DNA of 64,000 nucleotides from an uncultured Muribaculaceae bacterium (GTDB lineage: Bacteria > Bacteroidota > Bacteroidia > Bacteroidales > Muribaculaceae): the NCBI GenBank assembly GCA_910584665.1, contig CAJUBL010000002.1:22551-86550 (forward strand). The letters are read 5' to 3'. The notes under the pieces were generated by a model, which searched no databases, was not told the DNA's origin, and worked only from the letters and a program-made list of their open reading frames with translations. Every line of letters begins with the position of its first letter. Position 1 is the stretch's first letter. A program made the position numbers and the translations under genes. Positions 24,997 through 34,066 of this stretch are shown here, piece by piece.

Positions 24997-25911
24997 ATGC
25001 ACAATAACCTTAAACTGATATCTTCATGGGAACCGTTTCTCAACCTGTTGCGACGCATGTGGGATACTCCCGGTGATTCTGACTCAATTGATAACGAAGC
25101 CGAGATAAAGGAACGTATCTGGGACGGCATTGTGGCCGGTATCAGGCACCGTGACTACAGAAAAGTACTGTTGTTAAAACGTATTGCCGCAGCGGCATGT
25201 GTAGTGCTGTGTTTTACTGTTTCGGCCTGGTTTCTGATTCCCGCCATAGACGATAATTCCAGCTCCGGTTATTTTGCCGCAAATGAAGGACAGACATCGG
25301 CTGGTCCTCTTGAATACGTGTTGCCTGACGGTACTCAGGTATGGCTTGAGGACGGAAGTACACTCACTCTGCCGGAGGATTTCCGGACCAGGCGCCGCGT
25401 TAATCTTACCGGCAACGCAACCTTTGATGTCGCTAAAGTCAGTGGAAGCAATTTCACAGTTGTTGTGGATGATTCCGAGATACTTGTCAGGGGGACCTGT
25501 TTCTCGGTGCATGACGGCGCGGACATTAACCTTACTCTATATCGCGGAGCCGTCGAGTTCATACCCTCGGACAGTGACGTACCTATAGAATTGAAGCCCT
25601 CACAGAGGCTTACATATCATCAGGAAAGCGGCGATATAACTGTCCGGAATATTTCGTCACATCTGCAGTGGGAGAACGGTTCATATAAACTGTCGCAGAT
25701 CGAGCTTACCGAACTGGCCGAATTTATAGAATCACGTTACGATGTAAAGATCTCTCTTTCCGGCAATTTATGTGACGGGAACCTCCGTATGACCGGAGGT
25801 GTGCGTTACGATGAACCGGTCGATTCGATTCTCGGCCGTATCTGCTATGTGTTCAGACTTGACTGTGTGAGAGACGGCAGGAATTATGTCCTGTCTGAAT
25901 GTGCCGAATAA
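24997..25911 (+). CDS. FecR-family anti-sigma factor
   Basis: 304 aa. A cytoplasmic N-terminal segment (1-50) that would bind the sigma factor, one membrane helix (RIAAAACVVLCFTVSAWFLI, about 55-74), then a periplasmic FecR domain (EYVLPDGTQVWLEDGSTLTLPEDF, VNLTGNATFDVA, ILVRGTCFSVHD) and a C-terminal DUF4974/STN-like domain (IELTELAEFIESRYDVKISLSG). It transmits the signal from the STN domain of the receptor encoded next to the sigma factor. It lies 131 bp after the sigma gene and 147 bp before the receptor. Confidence 0.92.
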   Translation: MHNNLKLISSWEPFLNLLRRMWDTPGDSDSIDNEAEIKERIWDGIVAGIRHRDYRKVLLLKRIAAAACVVLCFTVSAWFLIPAIDDNSSSGYFAANEGQTSAGPLEYVLPDGTQVWLEDGSTLTLPEDFRTRRRVNLTGNATFDVAKVSGSNFTVVVDDSEILVRGTCFSVHDGADINLTLYRGAVEFIPSDSDVPIELKPSQRLTYHQESGDITVRNISSHLQWENGSYKLSQIELTELAEFIESRYDVKISLSGNLCDGNLRMTGGVRYDEPVDSILGRICYVFRLDCVRDGRNYVLSECAE

Positions 25912-26058
25912 TACCATGTAAACCTGCCCTGAATAATACCGCCATTGCTGTCAAACGATAGCATAATCATAATATGAATGAATAAGATCGACGATAAAAC
26001 GCGTCAGGTAGGTTTGTTGATAAATCAATTAATTCTATAATAAACCAATTATTCAACA

Positions 26059-29000
26059 ATGAATCCAATTCCAAACATGCGGTTGACAACGCTGAGGCGG
26101 TTTGTCGCAGCCATGCTGTTATCGGTTGTCGGTGTTATACAGGGTACCGGCCAGATAGCGGTCAAAGGAGAAAAAATGAGTATTCCCGAGGCTATCAGAC
26201 AGATAGAGAAGGGGAGCGGTTACACATTCTCTTTCAATGCCGATGATTTTATGGGAATGCAGCCTCTGACATTTGATTGTGACGGAGACATCGACAAAGT
26301 TCTGTCATGCGTTTTCAGCGGTACCGACATCGAATGGCAGATCAGAGGCAATGAAATCAGCCTCAAGCGCGCTGCAAAGGCTCAGAAAGCTGACGCCGCA
26401 TCCGGGCGCAGGCGCATGGTATCAGGCACGGTGATAGACGGTACCAATGAAGAACCTCTCATAGGAGCCATAATCAGAGTAAAAGGGACCAATACGACGG
26501 CAGCCACTGATATAGACGGTCACTTCGATATAACGTTTTCAGGTAAAAAATGTACACTCGAGATTTCATATATGGGGTATTCCAGGCAGTCGGTATATAT
26601 AACCGATCAGGGAAATATCACGGTCACAATGTTGCCGGCAAATGAGATGCTCAGCGAAGTGGTCGTAGTCGGTGCGGGTACACAGAAAAAGATTTCGGTG
26701 ACAGGTGCCATCGCTACCGTCAAGGGTACCGAATTTCGTGCACCGTCATCCAACCTCACCAACAATCTTGCCGGCAAACTTGCCGGTGTGATAGCTGTGA
26801 CCAACAGCGGTGAGCCCGGAAGCTCCTCAAGTTTCTATATCCGTGGAATCAATACATTCGGCGGACGAACCGCTCCGCTTATACTTCTCGACGGAGTGGA
26901 AATATCGTCGTCCGATCTTAATAATATTCCTCCTGAGAATATTGAAAGTTTCTCAATCCTTAAGGATGCGTCCGCAACCGCTATTTATGGAGCCCGCGGT
27001 GCCAACGGTGTGATGCTCGTGACTACAAAGAACGGTGAGGAGAACACCAAGGCACGTATCTCGGTAACATACGAGCACTCAGTCCTCAAGCCTGTCAATA
27101 TGGTCGAATATGCCGACGGTCCCACATATATGGATACATATAACTATGCCCGGCAGTTACGTAATCCGGGGATCACACCCAAATATTCGGCAGAACGCAT
27201 CCAGGCCACCCGCGAAGGGCTCAGTCCGTATCTTTATCCTGACGTGGACTGGCGCGGTCTTATGATGAAGAAACTGACCCAGAGCCAGCGGGCCAATATC
27301 AACATTACCGGCGGCGGATCGCGTGTCACATACTACATGTCGCTGCAGATGAACCATGACAGCGGAGCGCTCGATGTTCCCAAAAATTATTCGCTCAACA
27401 ACAATCACAATCTGTATCGGTACATATTTCAGAACAATATCGAATATAAGGTGACGTCTGCGACCAGACTCGGCATGCGTATCAATGCGCAGATATCTCA
27501 TCAGAAGTCTCCCGATACATCTTCTAAGGAAATATTCCAGCAGGTGCAGTACAACAACCCTGTGGATTATCCTGCGGTTTATCCCGATGATGGCAGCGGA
27601 CATATAAAATTCGGCTCGGATGTCATAGCCTCGGGCAGCTATTTCACCAATCCGTATGCCAATATGCTGAACTCATTCAAGGAGTCTAACGAAAACAAAC
27701 TGAATGTGTCGATCAATCTTGATCAGAAACTGGATTTCATCACTAAGGGACTGTCTTTTACAGCACTTGTCAATTTCAACAGCTGGTATTATTCATCCTA
27801 TACGCGCGGACTTAAGCCCTACTACTATCGTGTACAGCCCGGCAGCTATAACCCGGCATCCGATACATATATGCTCGAGCAATTGCAGAAAGGAGAGGAT
27901 TTCATCAGCGAGTCAAGCATATACAAGACCGGCAACAATCTCTTCTACTTTGATGCCCGCATGAATTACAGCCGTAGTTTCGGACAGCACTCTGTCACGG
28001 GTATGCTCATGTACATGATGCGTGAGAGTCGTAACAATATTTTGCCGAGCCGTAATCAGGGATTCTCAGGCCGTGTGACATACGACTTCGATCATCGCTA
28101 TCTGTTTGAGTTCAACTTCGGATATAACGGTACGGAGCGTCTGGCAAAGAATGACCGTTACGAGTTCTTCCCTGCGGCATCAGTAGGCTGGGTCATCAGC
28201 AATGAAAAGTTCTGGAAGCCTCTTAATCAGGTAGTCTCACACATGAAACTGCGTGCGTCATACGGTCTGGTGGGATCAGACGAGACAGGCATCAATGCGG
28301 GAGCGCCTTATTACATGTACCGTTACGGAGTGGCGCTATACGGGCAGAACGCCTACGGCAGGACATTCTTCAAAACCGGTATGACACCGTCCAACGCTTT
28401 CGAGGGGTCGGGTCCTGAAATAACATCCTATCCCGTTGTCAACGGCTCCTGGGAGCGTTCCAGACAGTTTGATGCCGGTGTCGACCTGAGACTTTTCAAT
28501 TCACTGTCTGTCACGTTCGATTATTTCAATTATAAGCGTGACCGCATACTGCTTCAGAGAGCCTCCTTCCCTTCGGTCATGGGTTATCAGGGTGTAAAAC
28601 CCTGGAGCAACATGGGCAAGGTTGACAACCATGGCTTCGAGCTGAGTGTCAACTGGATAAAGCGTATTAACAAAGATCTGTCGGTCGATCTGCGTGGAAA
28701 CTTCACTTACACCGAGAACAAGGTGATCTACAAGGATGAACCCGATTATCCCTATACATGGCAGGTGGAGACCGGAAAGCCTCTCGGTGCCACTTTCGGG
28801 TTCATTGCCGACGGATTGTTCATCGATCAGAATGACATCGACAGCCATGCCGATCAGTCTTATTTCGGATCTAAGCTGATACAGCCCGGTGATATAAAAT
28901 ACCGCGATGTCAACGGAGACGGCAAGATCAACGACATGGACCGCGTGATGCTGTCACCATACGGACGCGCACCGCGCATCCAGTACGGATTCGGTGCCAG

Positions 29001-29430
29001 CGTACAGTGGCGCAGTTTTGACTTCAGTGTGTTCTTCAACGGATCGGCCAAGCGCAGGATAATGCTCGATCCGGCCCAGTTGCAGCCTTTCAACCAGATG
29101 TACACCGCCGACCGCAACCTCATGCAGTGGATTGCCGACAGTCACTGGCAGGATGGAGGTGATAACTCTAATGTGGCATGGCCACGTATGGGTGTGCTTC
29201 AGGCCGAATATGAGAACAACCTCAATCCGAGTTCCTTCTGGATGAAGAAAGCCGATTTCATCCGCTTCAAGACTCTGGAGATCGGCTATACCTGGAAATT
29301 CATGCGAGTCTACTTCAGCGGTGACAATATCGCCGTGTGGTCTCCATTCAAGTATTGGGATCCGGAGCTTGACTACAACACGTACCCTCTCAACCGCACT
29401 TTCAACATAGGCGTACAATGTCATTTCTAA
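26059..29430 (+). CDS. SusC-family TonB-dependent transducer with STN domain
   Basis: 1123 aa. After the signal sequence an STN domain (about 33-110: IAVKGEKMSIPEAIRQIEKG, YTFSFNADDF) is followed by a carboxypeptidase-regulatory-like domain (about 121-195, SGTVIDGTNEEPLIGAIIRVKG), the TonB box and plug (SEVVVVGAGTQKKISVTGA, GVEISSSDLNNIPPENIESF) and the barrel. The STN domain marks it as a transducer: glycan binding signals through the FecR protein to the ECF sigma factor encoded upstream, besides importing the glycan. It is strongly similar in layout and many motifs to the SusC at 18401-21592, apart from the added STN. Confidence 0.95.
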   Translation: MNPIPNMRLTTLRRFVAAMLLSVVGVIQGTGQIAVKGEKMSIPEAIRQIEKGSGYTFSFNADDFMGMQPLTFDCDGDIDKVLSCVFSGTDIEWQIRGNEISLKRAAKAQKADAASGRRRMVSGTVIDGTNEEPLIGAIIRVKGTNTTAATDIDGHFDITFSGKKCTLEISYMGYSRQSVYITDQGNITVTMLPANEMLSEVVVVGAGTQKKISVTGAIATVKGTEFRAPSSNLTNNLAGKLAGVIAVTNSGEPGSSSSFYIRGINTFGGRTAPLILLDGVEISSSDLNNIPPENIESFSILKDASATAIYGARGANGVMLVTTKNGEENTKARISVTYEHSVLKPVNMVEYADGPTYMDTYNYARQLRNPGITPKYSAERIQATREGLSPYLYPDVDWRGLMMKKLTQSQRANINITGGGSRVTYYMSLQMNHDSGALDVPKNYSLNNNHNLYRYIFQNNIEYKVTSATRLGMRINAQISHQKSPDTSSKEIFQQVQYNNPVDYPAVYPDDGSGHIKFGSDVIASGSYFTNPYANMLNSFKESNENKLNVSINLDQKLDFITKGLSFTALVNFNSWYYSSYTRGLKPYYYRVQPGSYNPASDTYMLEQLQKGEDFISESSIYKTGNNLFYFDARMNYSRSFGQHSVTGMLMYMMRESRNNILPSRNQGFSGRVTYDFDHRYLFEFNFGYNGTERLAKNDRYEFFPAASVGWVISNEKFWKPLNQVVSHMKLRASYGLVGSDETGINAGAPYYMYRYGVALYGQNAYGRTFFKTGMTPSNAFEGSGPEITSYPVVNGSWERSRQFDAGVDLRLFNSLSVTFDYFNYKRDRILLQRASFPSVMGYQGVKPWSNMGKVDNHGFELSVNWIKRINKDLSVDLRGNFTYTENKVIYKDEPDYPYTWQVETGKPLGATFGFIADGLFIDQNDIDSHADQSYFGSKLIQPGDIKYRDVNGDGKINDMDRVMLSPYGRAPRIQYGFGASVQWRSFDFSVFFNGSAKRRIMLDPAQLQPFNQMYTADRNLMQWIADSHWQDGGDNSNVAWPRMGVLQAEYENNLNPSSFWMKKADFIRFKTLEIGYTWKFMRVYFSGDNIAVWSPFKYWDPELDYNTYPLNRTFNIGVQCHF

Positions 29431-29461
29431 AGAATTGCAAACCAATAGAATAATAAGAACA

Positions 29462-31423
29462 ATGAACAGATATCTAAAAAACTTCATAATGGCGTCGTGT
29501 ACAGGGGCACTGTTGCTGTCAGGCATGACGGCATGCAGTTATCTTGACGTGGTTCCGGTTGAGACACCGGACCGTGACGACATGCTGACCGATCCGGCAA
29601 GCGCCCTCCGTTACCTGTATGGATGCTACGGCCCGATACAGAACGAGAAAACACAGAAACTGCGTTATTCCAATGCCCACTTCGGCAGTGACGAGATGGT
29701 GGAATGTGTCAGTGTATATGATGACTTCCGTCGTTTTCAGGGTGACCAGATCACCGGAGCTAATTCAGGCCAGTACGGCGTATGGAACGATTTCATCAAC
29801 GGCATCGGTTATTGCAACCAGTTCCTGGCCGATATTTCGGAAGCTGAAATCCCCAATCTGAATCTGAAGGACAAGTCACAGTATATCGCTGAGGCCAAGT
29901 TTCTGAAAGCTTACTATCATTTCCAGCTGCTGAACTATTGCGGACCAGTTCCGATCATGGATTCTCAGCTTCCGATGGACATGAAGAAAGGAGATCTGCC
30001 CGGTCGGAATCATTTCGATGCCGTGGTGGAATATGTCGTACGTCTCTGCGGGGAGGCCTGTCCCAATCTGCCTGACAACTTCGATGACCAGCGCTATTAC
30101 GGACGTGCCACGAAGTCTGTATGCCGCATGCTCGAAGCCAAAGTGCGGGTACTGGCAGCCTCTCCGCTATGGAACGGCCAGTTCCCGTATCCGGCATGGC
30201 GTAATACAAATTACGAAACGCCCGGCTACGGCACCGCGCTTTTCAGCTCATCATATGATCCTGAAAAATGGAAACTCGCCCATGATGCATGTCTTGCCGC
30301 TATACAGGAGGCCGAAGCCGCCGGTCACAGACTGCTCGACATGGCCACATCCGAGGCTCTTCGCGCCAATGACAAGATACCGTTGCCTGCGATTCCCGGT
30401 ATAGATAATTCCACACCCGAAGGTGAGGAGTTTGCCAAGCGTGTGATGCTGATGCGTTATGTCGGTGCGGCACGTCCCGACCAAGGCAACCTCGAATATA
30501 TATGGGCCTCGCTCGACATTAACAACTATTGGGCCGCATCACCGGCTTCAATACCCCACTATGTAATGAACGACGAGAAAGGACAGCCCGGGGGCGGATG
30601 GGGGATGATGAATCCAACCCTATACACCGTAGAGCATTTCTTGACAAAGCAAGGAAAGCTGCCCATCGACGACATGGAGTTCCCGCGCGAATACGAATGG
30701 TTCACATCGGCCGGACTGGATAATCCCGACATCATTAAGCTTTGTGTCGGACGTGAACCGCGTTTCTATGCCTCGGTTTCATTTGACGGCGATGAGTATT
30801 CTCCGGTGATAGCCGCCGGCAGTCCGCTGATAGTGAGGGCCAGGGACTCCAGCCAGTGCGGTTACAACCTCGAGAAGTTTGGACAGAACAACCAGAGCCA
30901 GACCGGTTTCTGGAATAAGAAAATGGTTCATCCGAATATCCGTTACAGCAATCCGGGGATGAGCAGCAACGTGGGAAATATGGAGAACCGTCCCTATCCT
31001 ATCTTTCGGCTGGCCGATCTGTATCTCATGATGGCGGAGAGTTGCGCGCATCTCGGCGGGAGTTATATTGCCGAAGGTCTGGAATATCTTAACCGTGTGA
31101 GGGAGCGTGCCGGTATTCCCGAAATCGAATCAGTCTCGGCCGATGAAATGGTGAAGACTGTTCTTGACGAGCGTTTCGCCGAGCTTTACATGGAGGGAAT
31201 GCGCCTTGAGGATATACGGCGTAATGTGCAGGGACAGCAGCAGATGAGCGGCAACTGCTACCGTGGACTGAACGCCATGGTCAAGGATCCTTCGTTCGAG
31301 GAGTTCAATACCCCGACACAGATCAATCAGAGCCTCAAGTGGAACAACCGTATGTATCTCCAGCCTATTCCCGATGCAGAGGTATATGCCAACCCGCAGA
31401 TGATCCAGGCTCCCGGATATTGA
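29462..31423 (+). CDS. SusD/RagB-family outer-membrane glycan-binding lipoprotein
   Basis: 653 aa from the ATG at 29462 (MNRYLKNFIMASCTGALLLSGMTAC), which places the lipobox Cys correctly; a start at 29435 would leave only 4 bp after the receptor. SusD features: ACSYLDVVPVETPDRDDMLTDP, FLKAYYHFQLLNYCGPVPIM, LADLYLMMAESCAHLGG and the terminal PIPDAEVYANPQMIQAPGY. It pairs with the SusC encoded 31 bp upstream. Confidence 0.95.
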   Translation: MNRYLKNFIMASCTGALLLSGMTACSYLDVVPVETPDRDDMLTDPASALRYLYGCYGPIQNEKTQKLRYSNAHFGSDEMVECVSVYDDFRRFQGDQITGANSGQYGVWNDFINGIGYCNQFLADISEAEIPNLNLKDKSQYIAEAKFLKAYYHFQLLNYCGPVPIMDSQLPMDMKKGDLPGRNHFDAVVEYVVRLCGEACPNLPDNFDDQRYYGRATKSVCRMLEAKVRVLAASPLWNGQFPYPAWRNTNYETPGYGTALFSSSYDPEKWKLAHDACLAAIQEAEAAGHRLLDMATSEALRANDKIPLPAIPGIDNSTPEGEEFAKRVMLMRYVGAARPDQGNLEYIWASLDINNYWAASPASIPHYVMNDEKGQPGGGWGMMNPTLYTVEHFLTKQGKLPIDDMEFPREYEWFTSAGLDNPDIIKLCVGREPRFYASVSFDGDEYSPVIAAGSPLIVRARDSSQCGYNLEKFGQNNQSQTGFWNKKMVHPNIRYSNPGMSSNVGNMENRPYPIFRLADLYLMMAESCAHLGGSYIAEGLEYLNRVRERAGIPEIESVSADEMVKTVLDERFAELYMEGMRLEDIRRNVQGQQQMSGNCYRGLNAMVKDPSFEEFNTPTQINQSLKWNNRMYLQPIPDAEVYANPQMIQAPGY

Positions 31424-31459
31424 TACCTGAACATTAACCCAACTACAATTTTTCTACAG

Positions 31460-32881
31460 ATGAAAAGACATATTATAAGAAACCTGTGGTTACCGACAGC
31501 CGCTTTGCTGGTGTCGGCAGGATGTGCCGAGAGCGATATACAGGAACTGTTTCCGTCTGAATACAGTAAGATCCTATATATCAAGGATGCCGGCGACAAG
31601 AACGTGACACTGTATGTGACCGGTAAAGATATGGAATATTCGTTCCGGGTATGCAAGGGAGGCAGTGACCCGGGGCAGAGCGCGGAGGCACGCGTACAGG
31701 TCATGTCACAGGAGGACCTTAATGCTGCATACAGCATACCGTATGGCAAACCATACAGACTTCTAACCTCCGATGCCTACTCTATAGGAACACAGGATAT
31801 CGATTTTGGTCCTGATGACAAGGCTCAGACTGTAAATGTAACCCTTAAGGTAGACAGGATAAAGGATCTGACTGCCTCTGATAACGAATCTCTGTGGACG
31901 TTGCCTATAGAACTTGTCAGCGCTACCGACTCGGTCAACGCAGAGAACAACCGTTATGTACTGATCGTAAACGAAGTCAGCGAGCCGCTGATAGGTTTCC
32001 GGAAAACAGGAGTGGAAGAGTTTACATGCGACATCAGCACACCGTTCTCCCTTAAGGTTCCTGTATCCCTTACAGGCGGGGTTGAGAATCAATGGGATAT
32101 AACAGCTGACATAGGTATTGACACAGACTTTCTCACCGCCTATAATTCGGCTAACGGCACAGACTATGCTTTACCTGATGTCAGCTATAATGTCAGCACC
32201 GGCGTGAGCCTGCCGGGCGACAGGCAGGAGACATCGGTCGATATCTCAATTCCGGATTTCGGTCACCGTACGTCAGGCTACATGATGATACCGGTCAGGA
32301 TAACCGGCACATCGATCTTCTCCATATCTTCCGCCGAGTCGCGGTATGCGGCGCTTCTTCATCTTGTCGGAAAGAAGTTCGACCGCTCGTCGTGGCAGGC
32401 CAGAGCGTGCTCGGAACAGCATTTCGAGCAGTTCGACGGCTGGTCGGAAGCAGACAGCCGGGCTCAGAATGTGCTTGACGGCGACATAACCACAATATGG
32501 CACTACAAGTATGGCAGCAAGGGTGAAGGTACATGTGCCGGACATAATGCCGGCAAGCATTGTATCATGATCGACACCCGGAGCAGGCGTATGTTCACCC
32601 AGATAGGACTTGTACAGCGAGCCGGAGGCGAATGGAACATATTGAAATCTGTCCGTTTCTGGGTCAGCGACAATGATGCCGTATGGAATGCTAATGCCTC
32701 TGAAAAAACAGGATGGACTCCTATAGACGGTATCTACACAATGTCTCCGGATACAGATCAGCGCGAACATATTTTTGATATACCGGCGACAGAGGGACGC
32801 TACCTCAAGGTCGAGGTTGTGGAATCACTCAAAGGCGGTGATGTAGGAGCGTTCGCCGAGATATACTGCTACGGTAAATAA
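31460..32881 (+). CDS. DUF1735-type lipoprotein with C-terminal discoidin (F5/8 type C) domain
   Basis: 473 aa. Lipoprotein signal with Cys in LLVSAGCAESDIQ. Two DUF1735-like repeats (about 25-160 and 170-290) are followed by an F5/8 type C domain (about 310-473: QNVLDGDITTIWHYKY, HCIMIDTRSRRMFTQIGLVQRAG, RYLKVEVVESLKGG, FAEIYCYG). The latter is a classic galactose/GlcNAc-binding module. Probable surface glycan-binding protein of the second PUL, parallel to the protein at 14889-16322. It lies 36 bp after susD. Confidence 0.85.
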   Translation: MKRHIIRNLWLPTAALLVSAGCAESDIQELFPSEYSKILYIKDAGDKNVTLYVTGKDMEYSFRVCKGGSDPGQSAEARVQVMSQEDLNAAYSIPYGKPYRLLTSDAYSIGTQDIDFGPDDKAQTVNVTLKVDRIKDLTASDNESLWTLPIELVSATDSVNAENNRYVLIVNEVSEPLIGFRKTGVEEFTCDISTPFSLKVPVSLTGGVENQWDITADIGIDTDFLTAYNSANGTDYALPDVSYNVSTGVSLPGDRQETSVDISIPDFGHRTSGYMMIPVRITGTSIFSISSAESRYAALLHLVGKKFDRSSWQARACSEQHFEQFDGWSEADSRAQNVLDGDITTIWHYKYGSKGEGTCAGHNAGKHCIMIDTRSRRMFTQIGLVQRAGGEWNILKSVRFWVSDNDAVWNANASEKTGWTPIDGIYTMSPDTDQREHIFDIPATEGRYLKVEVVESLKGGDVGAFAEIYCYGK

Positions 32882-32927
32882 AAGGTAATACTTTCAGAAA
32901 AAGATTTTTGGGTTTGGCATGGCAAAA

Positions 32928-32959
32928 GGGAACGCCTGCGGTATAATGGTAGGCTTCCC
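32928..32959 (+). terminator. Hairpin between the binding genes and the enzyme genes of PUL 2
   Basis: GGGAA-GCCT with one bulged C pairs with AGGC-TTCCC around a 13-nt loop. It lies in the 122-bp gap before 33004, with no U-run, so an attenuating or mRNA-stabilising role is likelier than full termination. Confidence 0.45.
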
Positions 32960-33003
32960 GTTGTCACGCTGATTGATAACAGATTGTTTTTTTATTAATT
33001 ATT

Positions 33004-34044
33004 ATGAATATGAAAAATTTTACTTTTACAATAACAGCGTTGATGATGTTCCCTATGCTGTCGTCGGCACAGCAGGTAGGCGGAGATCCGACAATAGACA
33101 GGACCTACTCTAACTGGTCCGGCCGGAACGCCATTTACGATCTGTCGATCGCCGGTCCTGATGCACGCACAGCATTGTCAGCAAACAAGGATGTCATTGT
33201 CAACAATCTTGAGAGCTGGAGCGAAGCCAATGGTGATTTCTCACGTTATCATTGGCAGGGGGGCAGTGATGAGACTGTACTGAACACACCCGGCCTTGAT
33301 GGCGGCCTGTGTCAGGACGGTGATAACGGTCAGGCATTATTTTCCATATACCAGTCCTGGTGGCAGGGATGGGGGTGGATTGCTGTTAACCAGCAGACAC
33401 CGGTGGATATATCCCATTTCACTGAGGATACCCACATTCACTTCGCAGTCAAGCCGCTTGCCGATGTGTTGCCGCAGCCTATGAATGTGAAGATGTTCTG
33501 TAATCCGAACGGTGATTCCGATCCCGGATGCATAAGGTTCTCGCTCGCATCTGAAGATTTTCAGCCCGAGGGCAGGTATGTGGCCTCTTATCCGGTCATC
33601 GCCGGTCTGAAAAAAGGTGAGTGGACCGGTATCGACATAACGATCGGCGATCTTGAGAAGATCCTTAAGGAAGCCGACGGGACTGCATCCATAGATTATG
33701 CCCGTTTTACCGGTGAGTGGAAGGGGCATGTCGTTCAGCTCAATACCCCTATCGACGAGAACAACCAGAAGGTCAACGGTGCTCATTTCGCTCTTAACGG
33801 CATCTACTTCTATACTCCCACAGAAAATGCAGGTGTCGGTAATATACAGACCGACCGTACATGTGAGATTGTCGTGTCCGATAAGACAATATCGGTTGTC
33901 GGTGGTGAGGGCATTGAGATCTGGTCTCTTACCGGCAGAAAGATGGCCGCTGCGGCAGGTTCCGTAATAGGTATCGAAAGTCTTGCCAAGGGTATGTATG
34001 TGGTCAGGGCCGCCGGCATGATCCGTAAAATTGTTCTGAAATAA
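33004..34044 (+). CDS. Secreted beta-sandwich protein with a T9SS-type C-terminal sorting domain
   Basis: 346 aa. A signal peptide (MNMKNFTFTITALMMFPMLSSA; an ATG two codons later is equally possible) precedes a Trp- and Gly-rich beta-sandwich-like region (about 30-260: SIYQSWWQGWGWIAVNQQ, HIHFAVKPLADV, GEWTGIDITIGDLEKIL), resembling a carbohydrate-binding module. The last about 65 residues fit a type A T9SS sorting domain: short strands ending in IEIWSLTGRKMAA, SLAKGMYVVRAAGM and the terminal KIVLK. T9SS genes gldKLMN and porT/porP lie 20 kb downstream. The likely job is a cell-surface glycan-binding protein. No catalytic motif is seen. Confidence 0.65.
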   Translation: MNMKNFTFTITALMMFPMLSSAQQVGGDPTIDRTYSNWSGRNAIYDLSIAGPDARTALSANKDVIVNNLESWSEANGDFSRYHWQGGSDETVLNTPGLDGGLCQDGDNGQALFSIYQSWWQGWGWIAVNQQTPVDISHFTEDTHIHFAVKPLADVLPQPMNVKMFCNPNGDSDPGCIRFSLASEDFQPEGRYVASYPVIAGLKKGEWTGIDITIGDLEKILKEADGTASIDYARFTGEWKGHVVQLNTPIDENNQKVNGAHFALNGIYFYTPTENAGVGNIQTDRTCEIVVSDKTISVVGGEGIEIWSLTGRKMAAAAGSVIGIESLAKGMYVVRAAGMIRKIVLK

Positions 34045-34066
34045 TCAGATACTTTCCGGTAAGTCC

